A stretch of 64,000 nt of DNA from an uncultured bacterium (GTDB lineage: Bacteria; Cyanobacteriota; Vampirovibrionia; Gastranaerophilales; Gastranaerophilaceae): assembly GCA_950022495.1 (NCBI GenBank), contig CATLLJ010000013.1, forward strand, positions 1 to 64,000. The letters run 5' to 3'. Position numbers and translations under genes: made by a program. Of this stretch, positions 19,570-29,626 are shown piece by piece. Each line of letters starts with the position of its first letter. Within the stretch, counting starts at the first letter, position 1. Below the pieces are notes generated by a model. That model was not told the DNA's origin. It made no database searches and saw only the letters and a list, made by a program, of their open reading frames with translations.

Positions 19570-19644
19570 TGGCGGCGGTAACGGGAATTGAACCCGTGTT
19601 TGGAGAATGAGAATCTCCCGTCCTAACCACTAGACGATACCGCT
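19570..19644 (-). tRNA. tRNA-Glu (anticodon CTC)
   Basis: On the minus strand a 75-nt cloverleaf is complete: D-arm GTCTAGTGGTTAGGAC (typical of tRNA-Glu), anticodon stem GGAGA/TCTCC with loop TTCTCAT (anticodon CTC), and T-arm ACGGG-TTCAATT-CCCGT. The 3' acceptor TACCGCC is followed by G and an encoded CCA. Position 1 is A opposite C72, so the first acceptor pair is mismatched; the other six pair correctly. Confidence 0.93.
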
Positions 19645-19735
19645 CTATGTTTATATTTTAACTATACTCTTGTCATGATTTATTTGCAAAAGTTTTTAAG
19701 ATATAATTAATTTAAATATATACAAGGATAGAGAA

Positions 19736-21814
19736 ATGGTTAAATACGAAAAGTTAAACTCAGAAGAATTACAGTTGGAAATAAAAAATATTATAAATAA
19801 GTACGGAGAAAAAGAGAGTATTTTTAAACTCTCAGAAGCTTATGATAAAGGTGCTGATGAAAATACTATTGAAACAGCTTTAAAAGAGTTGTTAGCACCT
19901 TATAAAGATGGTTCAATCGGTCTGGCTCAAATAAATCCTATTGCCGGAGATATTGAATATAATGCTTGTAAAGTTGTAAAGTATATTAAACATGCACAGA
20001 ATATAGGTTTAGATCTGGTTGTTTTTCCTGAACTTGTATTAATGGGGTATCCAATTGAAGATACTATTGACCGTCATCCGATTATTGTGGAAGAAAACGT
20101 AAAATGGCTTAAAGAAATTGCAAAAATAACTACTAAAACAACGGCAATTGTAGGATTTGTTGAACCTCGTAAATATGACCATTTGACAGGTAAGAAATAT
20201 TACAATTCACTTGCTGTCCTTCAAGATGGAAAAATAAAAGAAATTGTTAGAAAAACTTTGCTTCCAACATATTCCGAATTTAATGATTACAGGTATATTG
20301 AACCTTCGCCTGTTATAGGCTGCCAACCGGTAGAAACACTTGGTAACTTTGATTTTGATAAAGTTCAAAACTGTGAAAAAACAAGTGTTATAAACAATAG
20401 AAAATATGGGATTTCTATCTGCGAAGACTGCTGGAACAATAAGGAATTTTTCAATGATACAACCTTGTATTCAGTTGATCCGATAGAAGAGTTAGCAAAA
20501 GAAAAACCTGATGTTTTTGTTAACTGTTCTGCGTCTCCAACAAGAGCAAAAAAAGAACAGCTTAAACATAATATGCTGTCATTTATTTCAAAAAAATATG
20601 AGACACCTATTGTTTACGTCAATCAAGTTGGAGCAATAGATAACAGTTCTTTTGACGGTTCAAGCCGTGTTTTTGATAAAGATGGAAAACTTATTGCACG
20701 TGCAAAATCATTTAAAGAGCAGTTTTTAATCGTAAACCCTCATAAAGGGCTTGGAAAAGTTTTTCCGTTGACTAAAGGCTTAGAGAAAACATTAACAGAA
20801 GCAAAAGTTTATACACTAGAGTATGAACCGGATTTAGAAAGAACTTATAAAACTATTATCCAAGGAATTAGAGATTATTTTAAGAAAACTGGTTTTGAGA
20901 GAGCTGTTTTAGGACTTTCTGGAGGCTTAGATTCAACTGTTTGTGCCGTACTTTTAGCAGATGCTTTGGGTCCCGAAAATGTATTCGGGATAAGTATGCC
21001 GTCTAAAATCACAAGTGCTGAAAGTAAAAGTGATGCCGAAAAGCTTGCTAATAATTTGAATATTCATTTTGCTGAGGCTTCAATTAAAGATATGGTTACG
21101 ACTACAACTAATTGTCTGAATAGCTTATTTGCAGAAGTTGAAAAACAATGGGATGGAAGGTATACAAAATCATTTACTTCGGATAATATTCAAGCTCGTT
21201 CACGTGCAATGTTTTTGTGGGGAATAAGCAATGAATTTGGAAAATGTCTGCCGATTGCAACTTCTGATAAATCTGAACTTTATATGGGTTATGCAACAAT
21301 AAACGGCGATATGTCCGGTGGTTTTGCTCCAATTGCAGATGTTCCAAAGACAAAACTATTTGCACTTGCAAGATGGTTAAATGAAAATAGAGAAGAAAAA
21401 AATGCAATTCCTGAAGCTGTTATTCTTAAAAAACCCGGTGCAGAACTTGCGATTGATCCAAAAACGGGCAAGCCTCTTATTGCAGAAGATGCGTTAATGC
21501 CTTATGAATTTTTGGATGAAGTTATCTGGCGTATTGAAAATAAAAAAGAACATTATTTTGATATGTTAAATTCTGAATTCTTATATGAACGAAATAATAC
21601 TGTTTCTCGAGAACAAAAAATTGAATGGCTGGATAAATTTTATCGTAGAATGTCAACTGCTTTATATAAATGGTCAATATTACCGCCATCAGTAATTGTA
21701 GACTCTCGTTCTATTAATAAATATGATTACAAACAGCCTATAACATCATCAAGAATAAATTATAAAGGCTGCACAGAAGAAGAAATAAAAGATATATTAA
21801 ATGCGTTAATGTAA
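19736..21814 (+). CDS. nadE: Glutamine-dependent NAD+ synthase
   Basis: The enzyme converts nicotinate adenine dinucleotide to NAD+ using ATP and ammonia from glutamine, the last step of NAD synthesis in the cytosol. Residues ~60-340 form the nitrilase-type glutaminase domain with the catalytic triad E99 (FPEL), K173 (RKTLLP) and C229 (ICED). The C-terminal part is the NAD synthetase domain with the ATP-pyrophosphatase loop SGGLDS at 395-400. The 692-residue length is that of the long two-domain NadE type. About 60 residues before the glutaminase domain form an extra helical leader. AAGGA precedes the ATG at the right distance. The gene stands alone and should be chromosomal housekeeping. Confidence 0.96.
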   Translation: MVKYEKLNSEELQLEIKNIINKYGEKESIFKLSEAYDKGADENTIETALKELLAPYKDGSIGLAQINPIAGDIEYNACKVVKYIKHAQNIGLDLVVFPELVLMGYPIEDTIDRHPIIVEENVKWLKEIAKITTKTTAIVGFVEPRKYDHLTGKKYYNSLAVLQDGKIKEIVRKTLLPTYSEFNDYRYIEPSPVIGCQPVETLGNFDFDKVQNCEKTSVINNRKYGISICEDCWNNKEFFNDTTLYSVDPIEELAKEKPDVFVNCSASPTRAKKEQLKHNMLSFISKKYETPIVYVNQVGAIDNSSFDGSSRVFDKDGKLIARAKSFKEQFLIVNPHKGLGKVFPLTKGLEKTLTEAKVYTLEYEPDLERTYKTIIQGIRDYFKKTGFERAVLGLSGGLDSTVCAVLLADALGPENVFGISMPSKITSAESKSDAEKLANNLNIHFAEASIKDMVTTTTNCLNSLFAEVEKQWDGRYTKSFTSDNIQARSRAMFLWGISNEFGKCLPIATSDKSELYMGYATINGDMSGGFAPIADVPKTKLFALARWLNENREEKNAIPEAVILKKPGAELAIDPKTGKPLIAEDALMPYEFLDEVIWRIENKKEHYFDMLNSEFLYERNNTVSREQKIEWLDKFYRRMSTALYKWSILPPSVIVDSRSINKYDYKQPITSSRINYKGCTEEEIKDILNALM

Positions 21815-21966
21815 GGATGTTAATGATTATTAAGTTTGTGTAGAAGTTTCTACAGGGTAGAATCCTTATTATTTAAGCTTCTTTATATTTAAAATTTTTT
21901 CTGTAAAAACTCTATAGAAAATATTTAAATTTATGATATTATAACTGTCAGAGGGATATATATTTA

Positions 21967-23058
21967 ATGTTAAAATTTAATATAATGAGATGGTTATATA
22001 AAAATGCTCCGATGAATTTTTACTCCAATTCAGACGATGCTACAACAATAAAATCAATTAATAACACTTTTCTGGGTTATAAGTTTAATCACAAATTTTC
22101 TCAGGAGGAAATTGATTTTGTCTGGGAAAAAATTAAAAAATATAAAAGACTTTCAACTATAATGATTTTTGTATCTTTTATAGTTTTATTATACGGCGTT
22201 ATTTTTCCTAATTATTATTTTTTAACTGATTTAGTTTGGTACTATACAGTAATTCCGTTTTTATTAGTTATATTTTTAATTTATCAAGGTATGACTTTTC
22301 TCAGTACTAAATTGTTTGAAAAAAGTATAATAAATAAATTCGGCGAATATGAAAAAGTCGTTTTTATTCCTTCAAAAGATATTGATAAGAGTTATTACCG
22401 CTTATTTAAGATTGAATTGGCAAAAGCTTTGTCATTGATTGTGCTTATTATAATGTGTTTCCAAGTCGGTTCGCCATTTAAGATTGCACAAAATTGGATA
22501 CAGCATAAAAAATACAATGATGTAGTAAAGCTTACAACAATTGGTTCTAAACTGTTCCCGATAGCTCCGGAATGGTATTCATTAAGAGGGTATTCAAAGT
22601 TTAAATTAAAAGATTATGAAGGTTCTATAAAAGATTATGACAAAGCATATAGATTAGGACCAAATGAATATAATGTTATGAATTTTGATAACAAAATTTT
22701 TGTTAAATATTTTATAAAAGATTATGACGGTGCTTTGGCTGATTTTGATTATGAAATTGAACATGCATCGGATGATTATGAAAAAGACTCATTCTTATGG
22801 GATAAAGCTCAATTTTTGTATAATATTCAAAAATATGAAGAGGCTCTAAAAATTTATGACGAACTTCTAATAAAATCAGAAGAGGATAGAATATTTTTGC
22901 TTCAAAACAGATTATATTTTGAACGGGCACAAGTTTATAAGCACCTTGGTGAAGAAGAATTAGCTGAAAACGATATTTTAAATGCTGATAGTTTAAATAT
23001 TGAAGAGGCTTTTAAAAATCCTATTCCTCAACCAATTTTACTGTTGGATGAAATTTAA
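21967..23058 (+). CDS. Membrane-anchored TPR protein
   Basis: The 363-residue protein has two hydrophobic segments near residues 58-78 and 84-108, and a third possible one near 155-170. TPR-like helix pairs follow (for example the LKDYEGSIKDYDKAYRLGPNEY region and YEEALKIYDELL). The N-terminal part is probably in the inner membrane, with the TPR part serving as a docking surface. AGAGGG precedes the ATG. It converges on the AsmA-like gene, with only a few bases between the stops and no clear terminator. The function is unknown. Confidence 0.7.
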   Translation: MLKFNIMRWLYKNAPMNFYSNSDDATTIKSINNTFLGYKFNHKFSQEEIDFVWEKIKKYKRLSTIMIFVSFIVLLYGVIFPNYYFLTDLVWYYTVIPFLLVIFLIYQGMTFLSTKLFEKSIINKFGEYEKVVFIPSKDIDKSYYRLFKIELAKALSLIVLIIMCFQVGSPFKIAQNWIQHKKYNDVVKLTTIGSKLFPIAPEWYSLRGYSKFKLKDYEGSIKDYDKAYRLGPNEYNVMNFDNKIFVKYFIKDYDGALADFDYEIEHASDDYEKDSFLWDKAQFLYNIQKYEEALKIYDELLIKSEEDRIFLLQNRLYFERAQVYKHLGEEELAENDILNADSLNIEEAFKNPIPQPILLLDEI

Positions 23059-23062
23059 AATA

Positions 23063-24844
23063 TTATCTTAAATCTTTCATTTCTATTTTTAAATTTTCTT
23101 TAGAACGCAAATCTCCGTCAACTATAACCCGGAATAATGATTCAATTTCACCTTTGCCGATTTTTATTGGCGGTATTTGTTTTATTGTTTCAATATTGGC
23201 ATTTTTAGAACGTTCAACTCTGAAAAATATTTTATATAAAAATGACAGTGGAATTTTGAAAATTTTAATTTTTCTTTCTGCTGTTTTGTTGTGTCTTCCC
23301 CAGATACACAGACATGTATTTCCTGTATCGATATTGTAATCTCCATTAATAAATAGGGATAGATAATCACTTTGTGAATATATTTTTGCATCTTTTACAC
23401 AATCATTGTGCAGCGTAAATGAACCGGTAATATCAGATTCAAGTGCTGCGTGGTTTGAAAAATCAATGTTAGTAATTTTAGATAGTGTTAATTTTACGGA
23501 GTTCAAAAATTTAAATTTTGAATCTTTTTTTAATATAAATTCTTTAGAACCAAGCTTAGGCAGATAACCATCTTTGATGGCAAATGTTGCATAAGCCAAA
23601 ATGTCATTTAATTTGTTTTTAGAAATTAAATGCAAAGTAGCGTATGCTGAACCTTTAACCTGATCCGGCAGGTTAAATATATTGGTAACAACTTCGTTTG
23701 AATCAATATCTGATGCATAAAAATTTATATCAGATGCATGTGATTTAACGTTGTACTTTCCTTTTGCAGATAAAATCCCTCCGGCATAATCTGTTTGCGG
23801 AATAATAAAGTTGACAATGTTGTTATCCATATTTCCTAAAATTCCAACGTTATATAATTGAAATTTTCTGTTATATATTTCGTCAACCAGAATTTTTCCG
23901 CTTTCTACTTTTATCTCAGGTAAACTATGTGTTTGTGTGGTTTCTTTTTTCTTATGTTTGTAGTCATTTTGCAGTGTTTGTATATTTCCTCTTTGAACAA
24001 TAAATTTTTTGAGATGAATATCAATATTTTTGATAAATATTTCATCTTTAAAATTATTTTTTGCAGTTAATGAAAGGTTGATTGGCGAATTAAAAAATGT
24101 GCCGTTGGAATTAAGATTCAGCTCATTATTTTTTACAAGAATATTTGCTTTGTCTAAAAATAGAAAATCTTTATGATGAACATTATATAAAGTTATAAAC
24201 CCTGATAATGTTTGCGTTGTGAATATATATTTTAAGTCGGAAGAAAAAGTCCCGCCGCTCAAATAGTTTTTCAAATATGGCTGAATAATTTTAAATGGCA
24301 CTTGACCGTTAGTTTTAAGAGTTAAATAAGATGGTTTAAAATGCCCTTTAACTTTTTCAAATAAACCATTACCGGAAAGAATTACTATTTTTTTTGCATT
24401 ATTAATTGCATATTCATAATGCTGAAGTGTTAATTTACTTCCTTGTTTGAGAGTGTTGACTGTAATAATTCTATTTTTATCTGTGTTATCAAGGTTGCCG
24501 AATTTTGATAATATATTACTGTCCTTATTGACTTTTAATATATAATCAACGACGACATTTCCTTCGTGGTTGTTGTATTTTACAAGAGTGTCTGCTTCCC
24601 CTATTATTTGCACAATAGGGAAATACTTTGATGAAAATCTGTTTGTAAGTATGGAATGTACACTGCCCTTTATTCTTAAATCTTTAGTTGCAATCCCTGT
24701 TAAATAGAAGTCTGTGTAAACAGGTTCGGAACCAAAAAATCCGTTAGTTTTTGCAGTAATATTTTTATCTGCGAATTTAAAATCTGTGAAGGGCAGATTT
24801 ATAGGGATTTTGTAATCAAAAAATAATGCAGTTGCTTGTTTCAA
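23063..24844 (-). CDS. AsmA/TamB-like envelope protein, C-terminal part of a split gene
   Basis: This is the larger part of an AsmA-like protein: long beta-rich sequence with Asn/Lys/Asp turns, of the type that forms a lipid-carrying groove across the periplasm. It has no signal or membrane anchor of its own. The apparent start is a TTG with no ribosome binding site, and the same frame stays open for about 115 more codons upstream to the poly-A tract at 25190-25201 (A12 on the coding strand). Joining it to the 25177-25695 piece with one more A, or two fewer, gives a continuous ~880-residue protein. The pieces are therefore almost certainly one gene. It is followed by a convergent TPR gene. 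Confidence 0.7.
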   Translation of the reverse strand: MKQATALFFDYKIPINLPFTDFKFADKNITAKTNGFFGSEPVYTDFYLTGIATKDLRIKGSVHSILTNRFSSKYFPIVQIIGEADTLVKYNNHEGNVVVDYILKVNKDSNILSKFGNLDNTDKNRIITVNTLKQGSKLTLQHYEYAINNAKKIVILSGNGLFEKVKGHFKPSYLTLKTNGQVPFKIIQPYLKNYLSGGTFSSDLKYIFTTQTLSGFITLYNVHHKDFLFLDKANILVKNNELNLNSNGTFFNSPINLSLTAKNNFKDEIFIKNIDIHLKKFIVQRGNIQTLQNDYKHKKKETTQTHSLPEIKVESGKILVDEIYNRKFQLYNVGILGNMDNNIVNFIIPQTDYAGGILSAKGKYNVKSHASDINFYASDIDSNEVVTNIFNLPDQVKGSAYATLHLISKNKLNDILAYATFAIKDGYLPKLGSKEFILKKDSKFKFLNSVKLTLSKITNIDFSNHAALESDITGSFTLHNDCVKDAKIYSQSDYLSLFINGDYNIDTGNTCLCIWGRHNKTAERKIKIFKIPLSFLYKIFFRVERSKNANIETIKQIPPIKIGKGEIESLFRVIVDGDLRSKENLKIEMKDLR

Positions 24845-25176
24845 GTAACAATTACCATTATATTTGCCGGAAGCAATATTTAAATTTACATCAATTTTAC
24901 CTGTCAGATTATGAAAATTTTCAATAAAGTTTTTTTTATTTGGATGTTTTAATTTATAAAAATATAAAAATGTTTCCTTTATTTCTCCTGCCGGTAAATT
25001 TTTTCCTTTTATATTTAAGTTGTCTAAATCTCCGTCTATATTTAGTTTTGAATTCTCAAGTTCTACAGACAGATTACTAAAGCCAAGTTTTTTATCAAAA
25101 ATTATGCTTCCGTTTCTGCCAACTAAAACAGGTGTTTTTGTATAAGGGGTTTTAATTTTGCCTGAAAAAGTTGTGA

Positions 25177-25695
25177 TTATTTTTTTATCTTTTTTTTTTT
25201 TGAAGTGATATTTTTAAAAATAGCATTTGAATCTACATTATCAAAACTTATATAAACCTGATTTATATTAACCATCGGGTACGATGAAAACGTAAAATCA
25301 AATTTGGAAGAGTTATTTTTATCAGATTTTAATTTCTTTTGAATTCTGCCAAGATCAATAAATACTTCATCAATATCAATTTTTTTAGGCTTGATAGACA
25401 ATTGGTGTGAAATATATGTTCCGTCGTTTATTTCAAATATATGATTATTGTCTTCTTTCGCAAATATTTGTTTTACTTTAAAATCGAATGATAAATCCGG
25501 ATGGGATGAGAATTTTAAACCTTCAATAGAAACGGGCATTCCTATTTTAGACGAAAGTATATTTTCCAATTTAGCAGTCATAAATCCGGAATTCATTATT
25601 GGCGGAAGAATGTATAAATATGACAAAAAGCATACTCCTGCAATAATAATTGGAGTTCCAAATAACCAGAGAATATGCTTTATTTTTAAATTCAT
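25177..25695 (-). CDS. AsmA-like envelope protein, N-terminal part of a split gene
   Basis: The N-terminus has a single transmembrane segment (WLFGTPIIIAGVCFLSYLYI). A domain typical of AsmA/DUF3971 proteins follows: short beta segments with a KIGMPVSIEGL motif and conserved hydrophobic strands. The frame runs into a run of 12 A at 25190-25201 and stops shortly after with KKKKIKK. The continuing AsmA sequence is found in another frame immediately after the run. It lies 20 bp downstream of the second AsmA-like gene on the same strand, so the two are probably cotranscribed. Ribosomal slippage, phase variation or a sequencing error at the homopolymer would all explain the break. Confidence 0.65.
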   Translation of the reverse strand: MNLKIKHILWLFGTPIIIAGVCFLSYLYILPPIMNSGFMTAKLENILSSKIGMPVSIEGLKFSSHPDLSFDFKVKQIFAKEDNNHIFEINDGTYISHQLSIKPKKIDIDEVFIDLGRIQKKLKSDKNNSSKFDFTFSSYPMVNINQVYISFDNVDSNAIFKNITSKKKKIKK

Positions 25696-25715
25696 AATTT
25701 TATATTACCATAAAT

Positions 25716-28700
25716 TTATTTTTTGAATTTTGATTTGACTTTTTTGAATATCGTTTTATTCTGTTCTGGAGGTGCGGATTGTTCTTGTCGTAACTTAATC
25801 AGTTCATCCACAGATAAACCTTCTTCGCCTTCTGTCGGAATAGGTAAAGTATCGACAAAATCTTTTGCACTTTGAATTTCAGAATCAAGAGCAAGCCATT
25901 TAAATGATTTTATCATTTTTAAAGGTTTTCTTGTATCACCCCGTAATACAATTTGGAACTTGGTTGCATTTTCATCAGAGCGGTCTTTAGCTAATTCCGG
26001 AATTGCTTTCATTTCTTCTTCCGATACAGCTTGACAGAATATTGCAAATGTTTTTGCAGCAACAATATTTAGCCCCGGAGTATTTTTTATTAAGTTTATA
26101 GGGTTAATATTGGCTAATGGTCCAAGCTTATCAGAAAATGCTGATGCTAATTTGCCTCTTAGTTTCATATCTGCACTGTTATCTAATAAATTGAGTTTAC
26201 CTGCAATAAATATAGACATAACATTTCCCTGCGATTTTATTGGTTCAATATTTGCCCAGCCGTCATTGAATGTTAAATGTCCGTACAGGTTATTAAAGTG
26301 TGCAGTATCTATAGTTACAAGATTTGTGATAATAGAACCGACTGTAGATGAGAAAAATGCATTTTCTCTAATGTTTTCAGCCATAAGGAAGTTTTCAAAT
26401 TTCCCAAATGGTCCAAGGGTTCCGTCTTTTATATTAAAGTCAACAAAACCTTTAAGTGTTTGCATTTGTTCTTCATAGGTTGTTCCCTGTAATGATAAAT
26501 CTGCAATGAAATTCATATCTCCTGATAAAGTATCTTTCATCTGCATTGCATCTGTCAGAACTTTTTCGATGTCAAAATCATGACCTTTTAATTTCATTTT
26601 TAGTTCTGTTGTAATAAGATTCATTGCCGCGTTACCGGTAACAATTCCGCCTAGCGGACGGGTTTTAATATTATTAACATGCAAAATATTATTTTTTAAA
26701 AATATTCTGCCAGTTGTGTTATTTGCAACAATATCCCCTGTTTTAATTTTATCAAATTTAAACGAGCCGTTTTTGATTTCCAACGGAATATTTGCATTGT
26801 TCTGAGATGTGTTAGTGCTTGCAGATGGAGTTTTCGGCAGTGCTGACATCAATGCATTTGAAACTTCCATCAGCTTATCAATGTTTATCAATCGGGAATT
26901 GATTTTTACATCTGAAAGTATCATTTTAGAAATTAATTCAAGATTAGACTCTGCTGAAATTTTGAAATCTGAACCATTTGCATTGATATCATTTATACCT
27001 ATATTGATATTTTTTGTTGCCATGTTAACAAATGCGTGTCTAACAGATGTGTGAATTTCCGGTATTTCAAGGTCTCTTACATCTATATGTCCATTTATTT
27101 TTGGATTTGAAATCTTACCAAATGCAAAAATATTGCCGCTGGTTGAGAATTTTGAATTTTTAAATATGCATATTGAGCCGTTCAATTTTTTAGAAATTGA
27201 AATTTTCAATAAATTAATAAACGGTTCCGTTGTAATTGACGAAATAATTCCTCTAATTTCAACAATCGGATTGGCTCCTACCAAATTTTTATAAAACTTG
27301 TTGCTAAATCCGGAAGTTGGGGATGTTGTGTATATTCCGGATTTATTAATTTTTAAGGTGTCACCGTTGTTTACCATAATTAACTGGAATAATGTATGTT
27401 TTCCAACAAGTTCGTTAATGGTGATAGGTGTAATATAATTTTTATTGTCAGTTTTTGCCTGAACAATTAGTTTTTGTTTCTTGTTTCTATCTTCAAATTT
27501 TGCTTTTACAGGTATTGAACCTTTTAAATCAAAATATGGTATTGCCTCTTTACCCATAAATATTGCAATATCTGACGCCGCAAGTTTTCCGTCTGCAAAT
27601 AATTGGGTTTCAGGGTTGGTTATGTAATTTTTTACATTTGCATTAACTTTTACAATTGAATTTTTATTTATTTTAATTGCAGATTTGTTTGTTGAGATTG
27701 TCTTGTTATCAATATTTGCTTCAAACAGTTCGTCTGAGATAACTGAATTAGTTTTTGGCAGTGTAAAATTAAATCCTTTATTAACAAGTTTTCCTCTTAT
27801 TTTACCTGCATAATTAGCTATTCCAAAATGAGCGTTCCGGTTTGATAGTACAAAAGTTCCGGCTTTATCTTTAAAGATAAAGTTGTTTAAGTCAGTTTTT
27901 AAAATTGCAGCTATATCTTTTATTTCACCTGTAACTCTTGAGTCAATACTTAGGCTTCCTGAATCTAAATCAAAATTTTGTTTGATGTTTCTAGGTGCAA
28001 ATGCTTTGTATAATCCGGTTAGAGGGATTTTGTCTCCAACAATATTGAAGTTTGCAATAGAATTTGAATAGATTTTTCCTGAGATATCTAATGGATGTTT
28101 ATTTATAAGAATATGTGTATTTACGACTTTAAATATATTATTGTCAAAGAACAAGTTTGCGTGAATATCATTGAACAACAGCCCAATGTTTTTATCTGCA
28201 ATATTTCCTTCTCTAATAATAATTTTTCCTGATGAAATAATATCATTAAAATCTGTTTTTAAATGGGCATTAGATAACAGATAACCGGATGCCGTAATAT
28301 TTTCTAAATCATTTTGAATATGTATTGTATCAAGGTAAGCTTTTGTAATATTTAAAATATTTGCAAAGTGCACTTTTGGTGATTTGAGAAATATATCTAT
28401 ATATGGGTTTTTGCCATAATCAATATTGCCGGCTAAATTAATATATTCTTTGTCTGTAATGTAAATATTAGTATTGATTTCTGTATAATAATCTTTGGCT
28501 TTTAATTTAAAATAAGATTCAGGAAGTTGTAAGCCTGCAAGATTCATTGTTGTGTTTTCAATGCTTGCATGACCGTTCATTTTGATTTTTTTATCATTTT
28601 TATCCTGTCTTATTTTTAATTTGGTGTCGATATTTGATTTTAAATCATATTTTCTATATTCAGTAACCGGATTTATAAATGGTAATGAAAATACTGCTTC

Positions 28701-29435
28701 ATTATCTTCCTGTTCAGTTTCTTGCGGGGAAATCTCAGGTATAAAAGTATCAATATCTATATTTGCCGTAATGTTTGTTTTATTGTCGCTCAATAGAGTT
28801 GCTTCAGTTATTAATTTTGCAGTTTTTCCGTTAAAATATCCGAGTTTTAGGGAGTCCCCTTTTAAGGTTAAATTGTGTTCTGCGGAAGTATCGTTTATTA
28901 CAGCTTTATAGTTATTAAGTTTAAAGTTCGGGATATAAAGTTTTATTTTAGTCGGGTCAATTGGTAATTCATTTTGATTTTCTTGAATTTGTGTGCTGTT
29001 TTCAAGCAGTTCTTTTCTGTGTTTGTTTACAAGGTCTTCGTATACTCTTGCAACTTTGAATTGTTGACCGTTTTCAATTTCAATATTTAATTTTGGAGAA
29101 TTAATTTCAGCACAGGTTACTTTGACACTCAGCCACAGTAAACTTGGTAAAAATACTTTTCCTTTTGCGGATTTTGCAGCAAAAAGAGTACTGTTATCAG
29201 GTAATTTTACAGAAATATTTTTTGCTTTTACACCGGCTTCCAGCCATGGAGATGTTATTACTTCAACTTTATCAAAATCTAGAGTTAAATCTGTATTATC
29301 TTTGACTATCTTTTGTAATTGCGGTTTGTAAACATTTAAATTAATAGTTTTCGGGATAATAAATAAAAACGAAATGTATAATAATAGCATAATTCCAAGT
29401 AATATATAGCCTGAAATCTTTAAAATATGTTTCAT
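25716..29435 (-). CDS. Large AsmA-family protein
   Basis: The 1239-residue protein starts with a membrane anchor (ISGYILLGIMLLLYISFLFI). A beta-rich domain with the VITSPWLEAGVKAKNISVKLPD segment follows, typical of AsmA. The remainder is repetitive beta sequence ending in an AsmA C-terminal-like domain (FADLSLQGTTYEEQMQTLKG, then the LDNSADMKLRGKLAS segment). AsmA/YhdP/TamB-type proteins span the periplasm and move phospholipids or help assemble outer-membrane proteins. The C-terminus is a charged cytosolic-looking tail rich in Lys, which is odd for a periplasmic protein. It is divergent from the TolC-fusion gene, with 190 bp between them, and its downstream partner is the split AsmA gene. 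Confidence 0.82.
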   Translation of the reverse strand: MKHILKISGYILLGIMLLLYISFLFIIPKTINLNVYKPQLQKIVKDNTDLTLDFDKVEVITSPWLEAGVKAKNISVKLPDNSTLFAAKSAKGKVFLPSLLWLSVKVTCAEINSPKLNIEIENGQQFKVARVYEDLVNKHRKELLENSTQIQENQNELPIDPTKIKLYIPNFKLNNYKAVINDTSAEHNLTLKGDSLKLGYFNGKTAKLITEATLLSDNKTNITANIDIDTFIPEISPQETEQEDNEAVFSLPFINPVTEYRKYDLKSNIDTKLKIRQDKNDKKIKMNGHASIENTTMNLAGLQLPESYFKLKAKDYYTEINTNIYITDKEYINLAGNIDYGKNPYIDIFLKSPKVHFANILNITKAYLDTIHIQNDLENITASGYLLSNAHLKTDFNDIISSGKIIIREGNIADKNIGLLFNDIHANLFFDNNIFKVVNTHILINKHPLDISGKIYSNSIANFNIVGDKIPLTGLYKAFAPRNIKQNFDLDSGSLSIDSRVTGEIKDIAAILKTDLNNFIFKDKAGTFVLSNRNAHFGIANYAGKIRGKLVNKGFNFTLPKTNSVISDELFEANIDNKTISTNKSAIKINKNSIVKVNANVKNYITNPETQLFADGKLAASDIAIFMGKEAIPYFDLKGSIPVKAKFEDRNKKQKLIVQAKTDNKNYITPITINELVGKHTLFQLIMVNNGDTLKINKSGIYTTSPTSGFSNKFYKNLVGANPIVEIRGIISSITTEPFINLLKISISKKLNGSICIFKNSKFSTSGNIFAFGKISNPKINGHIDVRDLEIPEIHTSVRHAFVNMATKNINIGINDINANGSDFKISAESNLELISKMILSDVKINSRLINIDKLMEVSNALMSALPKTPSASTNTSQNNANIPLEIKNGSFKFDKIKTGDIVANNTTGRIFLKNNILHVNNIKTRPLGGIVTGNAAMNLITTELKMKLKGHDFDIEKVLTDAMQMKDTLSGDMNFIADLSLQGTTYEEQMQTLKGFVDFNIKDGTLGPFGKFENFLMAENIRENAFFSSTVGSIITNLVTIDTAHFNNLYGHLTFNDGWANIEPIKSQGNVMSIFIAGKLNLLDNSADMKLRGKLASAFSDKLGPLANINPINLIKNTPGLNIVAAKTFAIFCQAVSEEEMKAIPELAKDRSDENATKFQIVLRGDTRKPLKMIKSFKWLALDSEIQSAKDFVDTLPIPTEGEEGLSVDELIKLRQEQSAPPEQNKTIFKKVKSKFKK

Positions 29436-29626
29436 AAAACCTCTCTGAATCCTCTGTTTATTTAAAAATTATAAGATAAATATAAGTATAATTTTCTTTG
29501 ATATGAAAAAGATTAATAAATGTTTACTATAAATATTTTGACATATTAAATTTTTATTGTTAAACTTGTTTTAACGATTTAGTGTTTATTTAGTAAAAAT
29601 ATTATTAGATTAGGAGTTAGGGAAAA

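Noticed and set aside
21840-21862. Terminator after the NAD synthase gene
   Set aside because: A short TGTAGA/TCTACA hairpin is present but it is not followed by a T tract, so termination is not supported.
26110-29331. Plus-strand open frames within the AsmA gene (for example 26110-26478 and 28582-28911)
   Set aside because: They are shadows of the minus-strand AsmA-like coding sequence, without ribosome binding sites or domain similarity.
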